Source: Clusia tigrina
Lineage: Eukaryota; Arthropoda; Insecta; Diptera; Clusiidae
Reading direction: 5' to 3'
Length of the DNA: 64,000 nucleotides
Assembly: GCA_920105625.2 (NCBI GenBank)
Contig: OV050031.1
Location: 77,261,995-77,325,994 of the forward strand
The number at the start of each line of letters is the position of its first letter. The stretch's first letter is position 1. A program made the position numbers and the translations under genes. Below, piece after piece: positions 11,522-24,964 of the stretch. The notes under the pieces were generated by a model. The model ran no database searches and had not been told where the DNA came from. It saw only the letters and a program-made list of their open reading frames with translations.

Positions 11522-14500
11522 GACAGAGGCTGCGACGTGGACTGAGTTGCCGACTGATGCAGATAAGGTTAGATATAGGCTTAGAGAAGAAAGAAGACCC
11601 CCCAATCGACAGCAGGAGCTACTGAGACGCCTACAGAAAAGCTGAGAGAGGCTAGTGCGCCGACTGAGGCAGATAGGTGTAGATATAGGCATAGAGAAGG
11701 CACCAGACCCTCCAATCGACAGCGGCAGCGACTGAGACGCCGACATAGACGCTGACAGAGGCTGCGACGCCGACTGAGGCAGATAGGGGTAGATATTGGC
11801 ATAGAGAAGGCAGCAGACCCCCCAATCGACAGCGGCAGCGACTGAGACGCCTACAGAGACGCTGACGGTGGCTGCGACGCCGTCTGAGACGCCGACTGAG
11901 GCAGATAGGGGTAGATACAGGCGTAAAGAGGCAGCAGATCCACCAATCGACCGCGGCAGCGACTGAGACGCCTACAGAGACGCTGACAGAGGCTGCGACG
12001 CCGACTGAGGCAGATAGGGGTAGATATTGGCATAGAGAAGGCAGCAGACCCCCCAATCGGCAGCGGCAGCGACTGAGACGCCTACAGAGACGCTGACAGT
12101 GGCTGCGACGCCGTCTGAGACGCCGACTGAGGCAGATGGGGATAGATACAGGCGTAAAGAGGCAGCAGATCCACCAATCGACCGCGGCAGCGACTGAGAC
12201 GCCTACAGAGACGCTGACAGAGGCTGCGACGCCGACTGAGATGCCGACTTAGGCAGATAGGGGGTAGATATAGGCATAGAAAATGCAGCAAACCCCCCAA
12301 TCGACAGCCGCAGCTACTGAGACGCCTACAGAGACACTGACATAGGCTGAGACATCGACTTAGACGCCGACTGAGGCAGATAGGGGTAGATATAGGCATA
12401 GAGAAGGCAGCAGACCCCCAATGGACAGCGGCAGCAACTGAGACGCATTCAGAGACGCTGACAGAGGCTGCGACGCCGACTGAGATGCCGACTGAGGCAG
12501 ATAAGGATAGATATAGGCTTAAAGAAAGCAACAGACCGCCCAAAAGACAGCGGCAGCGACTGAGACACTTACAAAGACGCTGACAGAGGCTGCGAAGCCG
12601 AGTGTGACGCCGACTGAGGCAGGTAGGGGTAGATATAGGCATACAGAAGGCAGCAGACCCCCCAATCAACAGAGGCAGCGACTGAGACGCCTACAGAGAC
12701 GCTGACAGAGGCTCCGACGCCGACTGAAGCAGATAGGGGTAGATATTGGCATAGAGAATGCAGCAGACGCCCCAATAGTCGGCGGCAGCGATTGAGACGC
12801 CTACAGAGACGCTGACAGAGGCTGCGACGCCGACTGAGATGCCGAATGAGGCTGAGAGGGGTAGACATAGGCATAGAGAAGGCAGCAGACCCCCCAATCG
12901 ACAGCGGCAACAAATGAGACGCCGACATAGACGCTGACAGAGGCTGCGATGCCGACTGAGACGCCGACTGAGGCAGATAGGCGTAGATATACGCATAGAG
13001 AAGGCATCAGACCCCCAATCGACAGCGGCAGCGACTGAGATGCCGACTGAGGCAGATGAGGGTAGATATTGGCATAGAGAAGGCAGCAGACCTGCAGAAA
13101 CGGTGCGAAGCCGACTGTGGCGCCGACTGAGGCAGATAGGGGAAGAGATAGGCATAGAGGGGTCAGCAGACCCCCCAATCAACAGCGGCAGCGACTGAGA
13201 CGCCTACAGAGACGCTGACAGAGGGTACGACGCCGATTGAGACGACGACTGAGGCAGAGAGGGTTAGACATAGGCATAGAGAAGGCAGCAGACAACCCAA
13301 TCGACAGCGGCAACAACTGAGACGCCCACAGAGACGCTGATGGAGGCTGCGACGACGACTGAGACGTCGATTGAGACAGAGGGGGGTAAATAGAGGCTTA
13401 GAGAAGGCAGCAGACCCCCCATTCGACAGCGGCAGCTACTGAGACGCCTACAGAGACACTGAAACTGGCTGCGACGCCGACTGAGGCAGATAGGGATAAA
13501 AATAGGCATAGAGAAGGCAGCAGACCCCCAATCGACAACGGCAGCGACTGAGATGCCTACAGAGACGCTGACAAGAGGCTGCGACGCAGACAGAGGCTGC
13601 GACGCCGACTGAGATTCCGACTGAGGCAGATAGGGGTAGATATTGGCATAGAGAAGGCAGCAGACCCCCCCAACCGGCAGCGGCATCGACTGAGACGCTG
13701 ACATAGACGCTGACAGAGGCTGCGATGCCGACTGAGACGCCGACTGAGGCAGATAGGCGTAGATATAGGCATAGAGAAGGCATCAGAACCCCAATCGACA
13801 GCGGCAGCTACTGAGACGCCTACAGAGACACTGAGAGAGGCTGCGACGCCGACTGAGGCAGATAGGGGTAGAAATAGGCATAGAGAAGGCAGCAGACCCC
13901 CAGCAGACAGCGGCAGCCACTGAAAAGAATAGAGAGACGCTGACAGAGGCTGCGACGCTGACAAAGGCTGCGACGCTGACAGAGGCTGCGACGCCCACTG
14001 AGACACCGACTGAGGCAGAGAGGGTTAGACATAGGCATAGAGAAAGCAGCAGACAACCCAATCGACAGCGGCAGCGGCTAAGACGCATTCAAAGACGCTG
14101 ACAGAGGCTGCGACGCGGACTGAGACGCCGACTGAGGCAGATAAGGGTAGATATAGGCTTAGAGAAGGCAGCAGACCTCCCAATCGACAACGGCAGCTAC
14201 TGAGACGCCTACAGAGAAGCTGAGAGAGGCTGCGATGCCGACTGAGGCAGATAGCGGTAGATATAGGCATAGAGAATGGAGCAGACTCCCCAATCGACAG
14301 CAGCAGCCACTGAAAAGAATAGAAAGACGCTGACAGAGGCTGCGACGCTGACAGAGGCTGCGACGCTGACAGAGGCTGCGACGCCGACTGAGACGGCGAC
14401 TGAGGCAGAGAGGGTTAGACATAGGCATAGAGAAGGCAGCAGACAGCCCAATCGACAGCGGCAACAACTGAGACGTCTACATAGACGCTGATAGAGGCTG

Positions 14501-17125
14501 CGACGCCGACTGAGATGCCGATTGAGGCAGATTGGGGTAAATATAGGCATAGAGAAGGCAGCAGACCCCCCAATCGACAGCGGCAGCTACTGAGACGCCT
14601 ACAGAGACGCTGAGAGAGGCTGCGGCGACGACTGAGGCAGATAGGGTTAGATATTGGCATAGAGAAGGCAGCAGACACCCCAATCGGCAACGGTAGGGAC
14701 TGAGATGCCTACAGAGACGCTGAAAAGAGGCTGCGCCGCCGACTGAGACGCCGACTGAGGCAGATAGGGGTAGATATAGGCATAGAGAAGGCAGCAGACC
14801 ACCCAATCGACAGGGGCAGCGACTGAGATGCCTACAGAGACGCTGACAAAAGCTGCGACGCTGATAGAGGCTGCGACGCCGAGTGAGACGCCGACTGAGG
14901 CAGAGAGGGTTAGACATAGGCCTAGAGCAGGCAGCAGACAACCCAATCGAGAGCGGCAACAACTGAGACGCATACAGAGATGCTGATAGAGGCTGCGACG
15001 CCAACTGAGATGCTGACTGAGGCAGATAGGGGTAGATATTGGCATACAGAAGGCAGCAGACCCCCCAATCGACAGCGGCAGCGACTGAGACGCCTACAGA
15101 GACACTGACATAGGCTGAGACGTCGACTTAGACGCCGACTGAGGCAGATAGGGGTAGATATAGGCATAGAGAAGGCAGCAGACCCCCAATGGACAGCGGC
15201 AGCGACTGAGACACTTACAGATACGCTGACACAGGCTGCGAAGCCGAGTGTGACGCCGACTGAGGCAGGTAGAGGTAGATATAGGCATACAGAAGGCAGC
15301 AGACCCCCCAATCAACAGAGGCAGCGACTGAGACGCCTACAGAGACGCTGAGAGAGGCTCCGACGCCGACTAAGGCAGATAGGGGTAGATATTGGCATAG
15401 AGAATGCAGCAGACCCCCCAATAGACGGCGACAGCGATTGAGACGCCTACAGATACGCTGACAGAGGCTGCGGCGCCGACTGAGATGTCGAATGAGGCTG
15501 AGAGGGGTAGACATAGGCATAGAGAAGGCAGCAGACCCCCAATCGACAGCGGCAACAAATGAGACGCCTACACAGACACTGACAGAGGCTGCGACGCCGG
15601 CTGAGATTCCGACTGAGGCAGGTAGGGGTAGATATTGGCATAGAGAAGGCAGCAGACCCCCCAACCGACAGCGGCAGCGACTGAGACGCCGACATAAACG
15701 CTGACAGAGGCTAAGATGCCGACTGAGACGCCGACTGAGGCAGATAGGCGTAGATATAGGCATAGAGAAGGCATCAGACCCCCAATCGACAGCGGCAGCG
15801 ACTGAGACGCTTTCAGAGACGCTGAGAGACGCTGCGACGCCGACTGAGACGCCGACTGAGGCAGATAAGGGTAGATATTGCCATAGAGAAGGCAGCAGAC
15901 CTGCAGAAACGCTGCGAAGCCGACTGTGGCGCCGACTGAGGCAGATAGGGGAAGAGATAAGCATAGAGGAGTCAGCAGACCCGTAATCGACAGCGGCAGC
16001 TACTGAGACGCCTACAGAGACACTGAGACTGGCTGCGACGCTGACTGAGGCAGATAGGGGTAGATATAGGCGTAAAGAGGCAGCAGATCCACCAATCGAC
16101 CGCGGCAGCGACTGAGACGCCTACAGAGACGCTGGCAGAGGCTGCGACGCCGACTGAGATGCCGACTTAGGCAGATAGGCGTAGATATAGGCATAGAGAA
16201 GGCATCAGACCCCCAATCGACAGCGGCAGCGACTGAGACGCATTCAGAGACGCTGACAGACGCTGCGACGCCGACTGAGATGCCGACTGAGGCAGATGAG
16301 GGTAGATATTGGCATAGAGAAGGCAGCAGACGTGCAGAAACGGTGCGAAGCCGACTGTGGCGCCGACTGAGGCAGATAGGGGAAGAGATAGGCATAGAGG
16401 GGTCAGCAGAACCCCCAATCAACAGCGGCAGCGACTGAGACGCCTACAGAGACACTGACAGAGGGTACGACGACGATTGAGACGACGACTGAGGCAGAGA
16501 GGGTTAGACATAGGCATAGAGAAGGCAGCAGACAACCCAATCGACAGCGGCAACAAATGAGACGCCTACAGAGACGCTGATGGAGGCTGCGACGATGACT
16601 GAGACGTCGATTGAGGCAGAGGGGGGTAAATAGAGGCTTAGAGAAGGCAGCAGACCCCCCATTCGACAGCGGCAGCTACTGAGACGCCTACAGAGACACT
16701 GAGACTGGCTGCGACGCCGACTGAGGCAGATAGGGGTAAAAATAGGCATAGAGAAGGCAGCAGACCCCCAATCGACAACGGCAGCGACTGAGATGCCTAC
16801 AGAGACGCTGACAAGTGGCTGCGACGCAGACAGAGGCTGCGACGCAGACAGAGGCTGCGATGCCGACTGAGGTGCCGACTGAGACGCCGACTGAGGCAGA
16901 GAGGGTTAGACATAGGCATAGAGAAGGCAGCAGACTCCCCAATCGACAGCGGCAATAACTGAGACGCCTACAGAGACGCTGACAGAGGCTGCGACGTGGA
17001 CTGAGTTGCCGACTGACGCAGATAAGGGTAGATATAGGCTTAGAGAAGACAGCAGACCCCCCAAACGACAGCAGCAGCTACTGAGACGCCTACAGATAAG
17101 CTGAGAGAGGCTGCCGCGCCGACTG
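11522..17125. repeat. Mixed satellite with shuffled blocks
   Basis: There is no gene here. About 12,000-12,900 resembles 4,600-5,420 (the GTCGGCGGCAGCG variant at about 12,778 is 7,382 bases from its match). About 12,900-13,800 resembles 16,200-17,000 at an offset near 3,240. About 14,030-16,060 matches 35,630-37,760. The order of blocks suggests repeated unequal exchange between distant parts of the array. Confidence 0.75.
14030..16060. repeat. Long-range duplicated block, left copy
   Basis: This shares a chain of rare variants with about 35,630-37,760. They include TTACAGATACGCTGACACAGG-like sequence near 15,220 (matching near 36,920), GACATAAACGCTGAC at 15,691 (matching 37,394) and CCCGTAATCGACAGCGG near 15,972. 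The offset drifts from about 21.61 kb to 21.70 kb. A diverged copy of the 2.5-2.9-kb unit marker, reading ATCGACAGCGG in place of ATCGATAGCGG, is at 14,442. Confidence 0.75.
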
Positions 17126-18700
17126 AGACAGATAGGGGTAGATATAGGCATAGAGAAGGCACCAGACCCAGCAATCAACAGCGGCAGCAACTAAGACACC
17201 TACAGAGACGCTGACATACGCTGCAACGCCGTCTGAGACGCCGTCTGAGACGCCGAATGACGCAGATAGGGGTAGATATAGGCGTAAAGAGGCAGCAGAC
17301 TCCTACAGAGACGCTGACAGAGGCTGCGACGCCGACTGAGATGCCGACTGAGGCGGATAGGGGTAGATATAAGCATAGAAAATGCAGCAGACCCCCCAAT
17401 CGACAGCCGCAGCTACTGAGACGCCTACAGAGACGCTGAGAGAGCCTGCGGCGCCGACTGAGACGCCGAATGAGGCTGAGAGGGGTAGACATAGGCATAG
17501 AGAAGGCAGCAGACCCCCAAATCGACAGCGGCAACAAATGAGACGCCTACAGAGACGCTGACAGAGGCTGCGACGCCGACTGAGATTCCGACTGAGGCAG
17601 GTAGGGGTAGATATTGGCATAGAGAAGGCAGCAGACCCCCCCAACCGGCAGCGGCAGCGACTGAGACGCTGACATAGACGCTGACAGAGGCTGCGATGCC
17701 GACTGAGACGCCGACAGAGGCAGATAGGCGTAGATATAGGCATAGAGAAGGCATCAGACCCCCAATCGACAGCGGCAGCGACTGAGACGCATTCAGAGAT
17801 GCTGACAGACGCTGCGACGCCGACTGAGACGCCGACTGAGGCAGATAAGGGTGGATATTGGCATAGAGAAGGCAGCAGACCCCCCATTCGACAGCGGCAG
17901 CGACTGAGACGCCTACAGAGACGCTGACAGAGGCTGCGACGCCGACTGAGACACCGACTGAGGCAGAGGGGTACACATAGGCATAGAGAAGACAGCAGAC
18001 CCCCCAATCGACAGCGGCATGAACTGAGACGCCTACAGAGACGCTGACAGAGGCTGCGACGCCGACTGCGATGCCGTCTGAAATAGGTAGGGGTAGATAT
18101 AGGCATAGAGAACGCAGCAGACCCCTCCAATCGACAGCGGCAGCGACTGAGACGCCTACAGAAACGCTGACAAAGGCTGCGACGCCGACTGAGACGCCGA
18201 CTGAGGCAGATAGGGGTAGATATAGGCATAGAGAAGGCAGCAGACCCCCCAATTGACAGCGGCAGCGACTGAGACGCCTACAAAGACGCCGACAGAGGCT
18301 GCGGCGCCGACTGAGGCAGATATTGGGTAGATATTGGCATAGAGAAGGCAGCAGACCCGCCAATCGACAGCGGCCGCGACTGAGACGCCTACAGAGACGC
18401 TGTCAGAGGCTGCGACGCTAACAGAGGCTGCGACGCCGACTGAGGCAGAGAGGGTTAGATATAGGCATAGAGAAGGCAGCAGACAACCCAATCGACTGCG
18501 GCAACAACTGAGACGCCTACAGAGACGCTGACAGGGCTGCGACGCCGATTGAGATGCCGACTTAAACGGGTAGGGGTAGATATAGGCATAGAGAAGGCAG
18601 CAGCCCGCCAAGCGACAGCGGCAGCTACTGAGACGCCTACAGAGACGCTGACAGAAGCTGCGACGCCGACTGAGACGCCGACTGAGGCAGATAGGGGTAG
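17126..18700. repeat. 1.77-kb higher-order block, copy 3 (rearranged)
   Basis: This is the third copy of the 6.2-kb / 9.75-kb block, about 7.1 kb after copy 2. One monomer near 17,280-17,300 is cut: GGCGTAAAGAGGCAGCAGA joins directly to CTCCTACAGAGACGCTG, losing about 30 bases that include AATCGACCGCGG. Its right end follows copy 1 rather than copy 2. Confidence 0.7.
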
Positions 18701-20269
18701 ATATAGGCATAGAGAATACAGCAGACCCCCCAATCGACAGCGGCAGCTACTGAGACGCCTACAGAGACACTGAGAGAGGCTGCGACGCCGACTGAGGCAG
18801 ATAGGGGTAGAAATAGGCATAGAGAAGGCAGCAGACCCCCAGCAGACAGCAGCAGCCACTGAAAAGAATAGGGAGACGCTGACAGAGGCTGCGACGTTGA
18901 CAAAGGCTGCGACGCTGACAGAGGCTGCGACGCCGACTGAGACGCCGACTGAGGCAGAGAGGGTAAGACATAGGCATAGAGAAGGCAGCAGACAACCCAA
19001 TCGACTGCGGCAACAACTGAGACGCCTACAGAGACTCTGACAGAGGCTGCGACGCCGGTTGAGATGCCGACTGAAACAGGTAGGGGTAGATATAGGCATA
19101 GAGAAGGCAGCAGCCCCCCAAGCGACAGCGGCAGCGACTGAGACGCCTACAGAGACGCTGACAGAAGCTGCGACGCGGACTGAGACGCCGACTGAGGCAT
19201 ATAAGGGTAGATATAGGCTTAGAGAAGGCAGCAGACCCCTCAATCAACAGCGGCAGCTACTGAGACGCCTACAGAGAAACTGAGAGAGGCTGCGATGCCA
19301 ACTGAGGCAGATAGGGGTAGATATAGGCATAGAGAATGGAGCAGACCCCCCAATCGACAGCGGCAGCCACTGAGACGCCTGCAGAGACGCTGAGAGAGGC
19401 TGCGGCGCCGACTGAGACGCCGAATGAGGCTGAGAGGGGTAGACATAGGCATAGAGAAGGCAGCAGACCCCCCAATCGACAGCGGCAACAAATGAGACGC
19501 CTACAGAGACGCTGACAGAGGCTGCGACGCCGACCGAGATTCCGACTGAGGCAGGTAGGGGTAGATATTGGCATAGAGAAGGCAGCAGACCTGCAGAAAC
19601 GCTGCGAAGCCGACTGTGGCGCCGACTGAGGCAGATAGGGGTGGACATAGGCAGAGAGAATGCAGCAGACCCCCCCAATCGACAGCGGCAGCAAATGAGC
19701 GCCTACAGAGACGCTGACAGAGGCTGCGACGCCGACTGAGATTCCGACTGAGGCAGGTAGGGGTAGATATTGGCATAGATAAGGCGGCAGACCACCCCAA
19801 CCGACAGTGGCAGCGACTGAGACGCCGACATAGACGCTGGCAGAGGCTGCGACGCCGACTGAGGCAGATAGGGGTAGATATTGGCATAGAGAAGGCAGCA
19901 GACCCCCCAATCGACAGCGGCAGCGACCGAGACGCCTACAGAGACGCTGACAGAGGCTGCGACGCCGACTGAGACGCCGACTGAGGCAGATAGGGGTAGA
20001 TATAGGCATAGAGAAGGCAGCAGACCCCCCAATTGACAGCGGCATGAACTGAGACGCCTACAGAGACGCTGACAGAGGCTGCGACGCCGACTGCGATGCC
20101 GTCTGAAACAGGTAGGGGTAGATATAGGCATAGAGAACGCAGAAGACCCCCCAATCGACAGCGGCAGCGACTGAGACGCCTACAGAGACGCTGACAAAGG
20201 CTGCGACGCCGACTGAGGCAGATAGGGGTAGATATAGGCATAGAGAAGGCAGCAGACCCCCCAAATTGA
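18701..20269. repeat. Mixed satellite
   Basis: This holds common-type monomers, GAAAAGAATAGG-type monomers with 18-base steps (near 18,870-18,940) and one CTGCAG-type monomer (19,590). I see no gene or unique sequence. Confidence 0.8.
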
Positions 20270-21260
20270 CAGCGGCAGCGACTGAGATGCCTACAAAGAC
20301 GCTGACAGAGGCTGCGACGAAGACTGAGGCAGATAGCGGTAGATATTGGCATAGAGAAGGCAGCAGACCCGCCAATCGACAGCGGCAGCGACTGAGACGC
20401 CTACAGAGACGCTGTCAGAGGCTGCGACGCTATCAGAGGCTGCGACGCCGACTGAGGCAGAGAGGGTTAGACATAGGCATAGAGAAGGCAGCAGACCCCC
20501 CAATCGACAGCGGCAGCTACTGAGACGCCTACAGAGACGCTGACAGTGGCTGCGACGCCGATTGAGATGCCGACTGAAACAGGTAGGGGTAGATATAGGC
20601 ATAGAGAAGGCAGCAGCCCCCCAAGCGACAGCGGCAGCGACTGAGACGCCTACAGAGACGCTGACAGAAGCTGCGACGCCGACTGAGGCGCCGACTGAGG
20701 CAGATAGGGGTAGATATAGGCATAGAGAATGCAGCAGACCCCCAATCGACAGCGGCAGCTACTGAGACGCCTACAGAAACGCTGACAGTGGCTGCGACGC
20801 CGATTGAGATGCCGACTGAAACAGGTAGGGGTAGAAATAGGCATAGAGAAGGCAGCAGACCCCCAGCAGACAGCGACAGCCACTGAAAAGAATAGAGAGA
20901 CGCTGACAGAGGCTGCGACGCTGACAAAGGCTGCGACGCTGACAGAGGCTGCGACGCCGACTGAGACGCCGACTGAGGCAGAGAGGGTTAGACATAGGCA
21001 TAGAGAAAGCAGAAGACAACCCAATCGACAGCGGCAGCGGCTAAGACGCATTCAAAGACGCTGACAGAGGCTGCGACGCGGACTGAGACGCCGACTGAGG
21101 CAGATAAGGGTGGATATAGGCTTAGAGAAGGCAGCAGACCTCCCAATCGACAACGGCAGCTACTGAGACGCCTACAGAGAAGCTGAGAGAGGCTGTGATG
21201 CCGACTGAGGCAGATAGGGGTAGATATAGGCATAGAGAATGGAGCGGACCCCCCAATCGA
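20270..21260. repeat. 991-bp tandem duplication, copy 1
   Basis: This contains GACGAAGACTGAGG, TATCAGAGGCTGCG and AACAGGTAGGGGTAGAAATAGG variants in an order repeated immediately afterwards at 21,261-22,250. The offset is 991 bp, becoming 992 bp after a one-base insertion in copy 2. Confidence 0.85.
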
Positions 21261-22250
21261 CAGCGGCAGCGACTGAGACGCCTACAAAGACGCTGACAGA
21301 GGCTGCGACGAAGACTGAGGCAGATAGGGGTAGATATTGGCATAGAGAAGGCAGCAGACCCGCCAATCGACAGCGGCAGCGACTGAGACGCCTACAGAGA
21401 CGCTGTCAGAGGCTGCGACGCTATCAGAGGCTGCGACGCCGACTGAGGCAGAGAGGGTTAGACATAGGCATAGAGAAGGCAGCAGACCCCCCAATCGACA
21501 GCGGCAGCTACTGAGACGCCTACAGAGACGCTGACAGTGGCTGCGACGCCGATTGAGATGCCGACTGAAACAGGTATGGGTAGAAATAGGCATAGAGAAG
21601 GCAGCAGCCCCCCAAGCGACAGCGGCAGCGACTGAGACGCCTACAGAGACGCTGACAGAAGCTGCGACGCCGACTGAGACGCCGACTGAGGCAGATAGGG
21701 GTAGATATAGGCATAGAGAATGCAGCAGACCCCCAATCGACAGCGGCAGCTACTGAGACGCCTACAGAGACGCTGACAGTGGCTGCGACGCCGATTTAGA
21801 TGCCGACTGAAACAGGTAGGGGTAGAAATAGGCATAGAGAAGGCAGCAGACCCCCAGCAGACAGCGGCAGCCACTGAAAAGAATAGAGAGACTCTGACAG
21901 AGGCTGCGACGCTGACAAAGGCTGCGACGCTGACAGAGGCTGCGACGCCGACTGAGACGCCGACTGAGGCAGAGAGGGTTTAGACATAGGCATAGAGACA
22001 GCAGAAGACAACCCAATCGACAGCGGCAGCGGCTAAGACGCATTCAAAGACGCTGACAGAGGCTGCGACGCGGACTGAGACGCCGACTGAGGCAGATAAG
22101 AGTGGATATAGGCTTAGAGAAGGCAGCAGACCTCCCAATCGACAACGGCAGCTACTGAGACGCCTACAGAGAAGCTGAGAGAGGCTGTGATGCCGACTGA
22201 GGCAGATAGGGGTAGATATAGGCTTAGAGAATGGAGCGGACCCCCCAATC
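21261..22250. repeat. 991-bp tandem duplication, copy 2
   Basis: This is the direct tandem copy of 20,270-21,260. It differs by scattered substitutions and an extra T near 21,975 (GAGGGTTTAGACAT). It ends at AATCGACAG, where copy 1 continued with CGGCAGCG but this copy goes on with CAGCAGCCACTG. Confidence 0.85.
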
Positions 22251-22300
22251 GACAGCAGCAGCCACTGAAAAGAATAGAAAGACGCTGACAGAGGCAGCCG

Positions 22301-24964
22301 ACAGCCCAATCGATAGCGGCAACAACTGAGACGTCTACATAGACGCTGATAGAGGCTGCGACGCCGATTGAGATGCCGACTGAGGCAGATTGGGGTAAAT
22401 ATAGGCATAGAGAAGGCAGCAGACCCCCAATCGACAACGGCAGCGACTGAGATGCCTACAGAGACGCTGACAAGATTCTGCGACGACGACTGAGACGCCG
22501 ACTAGGGCAGATAGGGGTAGATATAGGCATATAGAAGGCAGCAGACCCCCCAATCGACAGCCGCAGCTACTGAGACGCCTACAGAGAAGCTGAGAGAGGC
22601 TGCGGCACCGAATGAGGCAGATAGGGGTAGATATAGGCATAGAGATGGCACCAGACCCCGCAATCAACAGCGACTGAGACGCCTACAGAGACGCTGACAT
22701 ACGCTGCGACGCCGTCTGAGACGCCGACTGAGGCAGATAAGGGTAGATATAGGCGTAAAGAGGCAGCAGATCCACCAATCGACCGCGGCAGCAACTGAGA
22801 CGCCTACAGAGACGCTGGCAGAGGCTGCGACGCCGACTGAGATGCCGACTGAGGCAGATAGGGGTAGATATAGGCATAGAGAATGCAGCAGACCCGTAAT
22901 CGACAGCGGCAGCTACTGAGACGCCTACAGAGACACTGAGACTGGCTGCGACGCTGACTGAGGCAGATAGGGGTAGAAATAGGCATAGAGAAAGCAGCAG
23001 ACCTCCAATCGACAACGGCAGCGACTGAGATGCCTACAGAGACGCTGACAAGATTCTGCGACGACAACCGAGACGCCGACTGAGGCAGATAGGGGTAGAT
23101 ATAGGCATAGAAAGTGCAGCAGACCCCCCAATCGACTGCCGCAGCTACTGAGACGCCTACAGAGACGCTGAGAGAGGCTGCGGCGCCGACTGAGGCAGAT
23201 CCGGGTAGATATAGGCATAGAGAAGGCAGCAGACACCCCAAAAGACAACGGCAACAACTGAGACGCATACAGAGACGCTGGTAGAAGCTGCGACGCCGAC
23301 TGAGATGCCGACTGATTCAGATAGGGGTAGATATTGGCCTAGAGATGGCAGCAGACCCCCCAATCGATAGCGGCAGCGACTGAGACGAATACAGAGACGC
23401 TGACATAGGCTGAGACGTCGACTGAGACGCCGACTGAGGCAGATAGGGGTCGATATAGGCATAGAGAAGGCAGCAGACCCCCAATAGACAGCGGCAGCGA
23501 CTGAGACGCATTCAGAGACGCTGACAGAGGCTGTCACGCTGACTGAGACGCCGACTGAAGCAGATAAGGGTAGATATAGGTTTAGAGAAGGCAGCAGATC
23601 CCCCAAAAGACAGCGGCAGCGATTGAGACGCCTACAGGGACGCTGACAGAGGATGCGAAACCGATTGTGACGCTGACTGAGGCTGCGACGTCGACTGAGA
23701 CGCCGACTGAGGCAGATAGGGGTAGACATAGGCATAGAGAAAGCAGCAGACCCCCCAATCGACAGCCGCAGCTACTGAGACGCCTACAGAGACGCTGAGA
23801 GAGGCTGCGGCGCCGACTGAGGCTGAGAGGGGTGGCCATAGCATAGAGAAGACAGCAGACCCCCCAATCCACAGCGGCAACAAATGAGACGCCTACAGAG
23901 ACGCTGACAGAGGCTGCGACGCCGACTGAGATGCCGAAAGAGGCAGATAGGGGTAGATATAGGCATAGAAAATTCAGCAGACCCCCCAATCGACAGCCGC
24001 AGCTACTGAGACGCCTACAGGGACGCTGAGAGAGGCTGCGGCGCCGACTGATGCTGAGAGGGGTGGCCTTAGCATAGAGAAGACAGCAGACCCCCCAATC
24101 GACAGCGGCAGCTACTGAGACGCCTACATAGACGCTGACAGTGGCTGCGACGCCGATTGAGATGCCGACTGAAACAGGTATGGATAGATATAGGCATAGA
24201 GAAGGCAGCAGCCCCCCAAGCGACAGCGGCAGCGACTGAGACGCCTACAGAGACGCTGACAGAAGCTGCGACGCCGACTGAGACGCCGACTGAGGCAGAT
24301 AGGGGTAGATATAGGCATAGAGAATGCAGCAGACCCCCAATCGACAGCGGCAGCTACTGAGACGCCTACAGAGACGCTGACAGTGGCTGCGACGCCGATT
24401 TAGATGCCGACTGAAACAGGTAGGGGTAAAAATAGGCATAGAGAAGGCAGCAGACCCCCAGCAGACAGCGGCAGCCACTGAAAAGAATAGAGAGACTCTG
24501 ACAGAGGCTGCGACGCTGACAAAGGCTGCGACGCTGACAGAGGCTGCGACGCCGACTGAGACGCCGACTGAGGCAGAGAGGGTTAGACATAGGCATAGAG
24601 ACAGCAGAAGACAACCCAATCGACAGCGGCAGCGGCTAAGACGCATTCAAAGACGCTGACAGAGGCTGCGACGCGGACTGAGACGCCGACTGAGGCAGAT
24701 AAGAGTGGATATAGGCTTAGAGAAGGCAGCAGACCTCCCAATCGACAACGGCAGCTACTGAGACGCCTACAGAGAAGCTGAGATAGGCTGTGATGCCGAC
24801 TGAGGCAGATAGGGGTAGATATAGGCATAGAGAATGGAGCGGACCCCCCAATCGACAGCAGCAGCCACTGAAAAGAATAGAAAGACGCTGACAGAGGCTG
24901 CGACGCCGACTGAGACGCCGACTGAGGCAGAGAGGGTTAGACATAGGCATAGAGAAGGCAGCAG
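22301..24964. repeat. Higher-order unit 1 (2,664 bp)
   Basis: This is the first of six consecutive units defined by the marker ACAGCCCAATCGATAGCGG followed by ACGTCTACATAGACGCTG. About 22,301-23,613 matches unit 2 at an offset of 2,664 bp. The rest matches at 2,512 bp, because unit 2 lacks about 152 bp present here at 23,614-23,765. Confidence 0.85.
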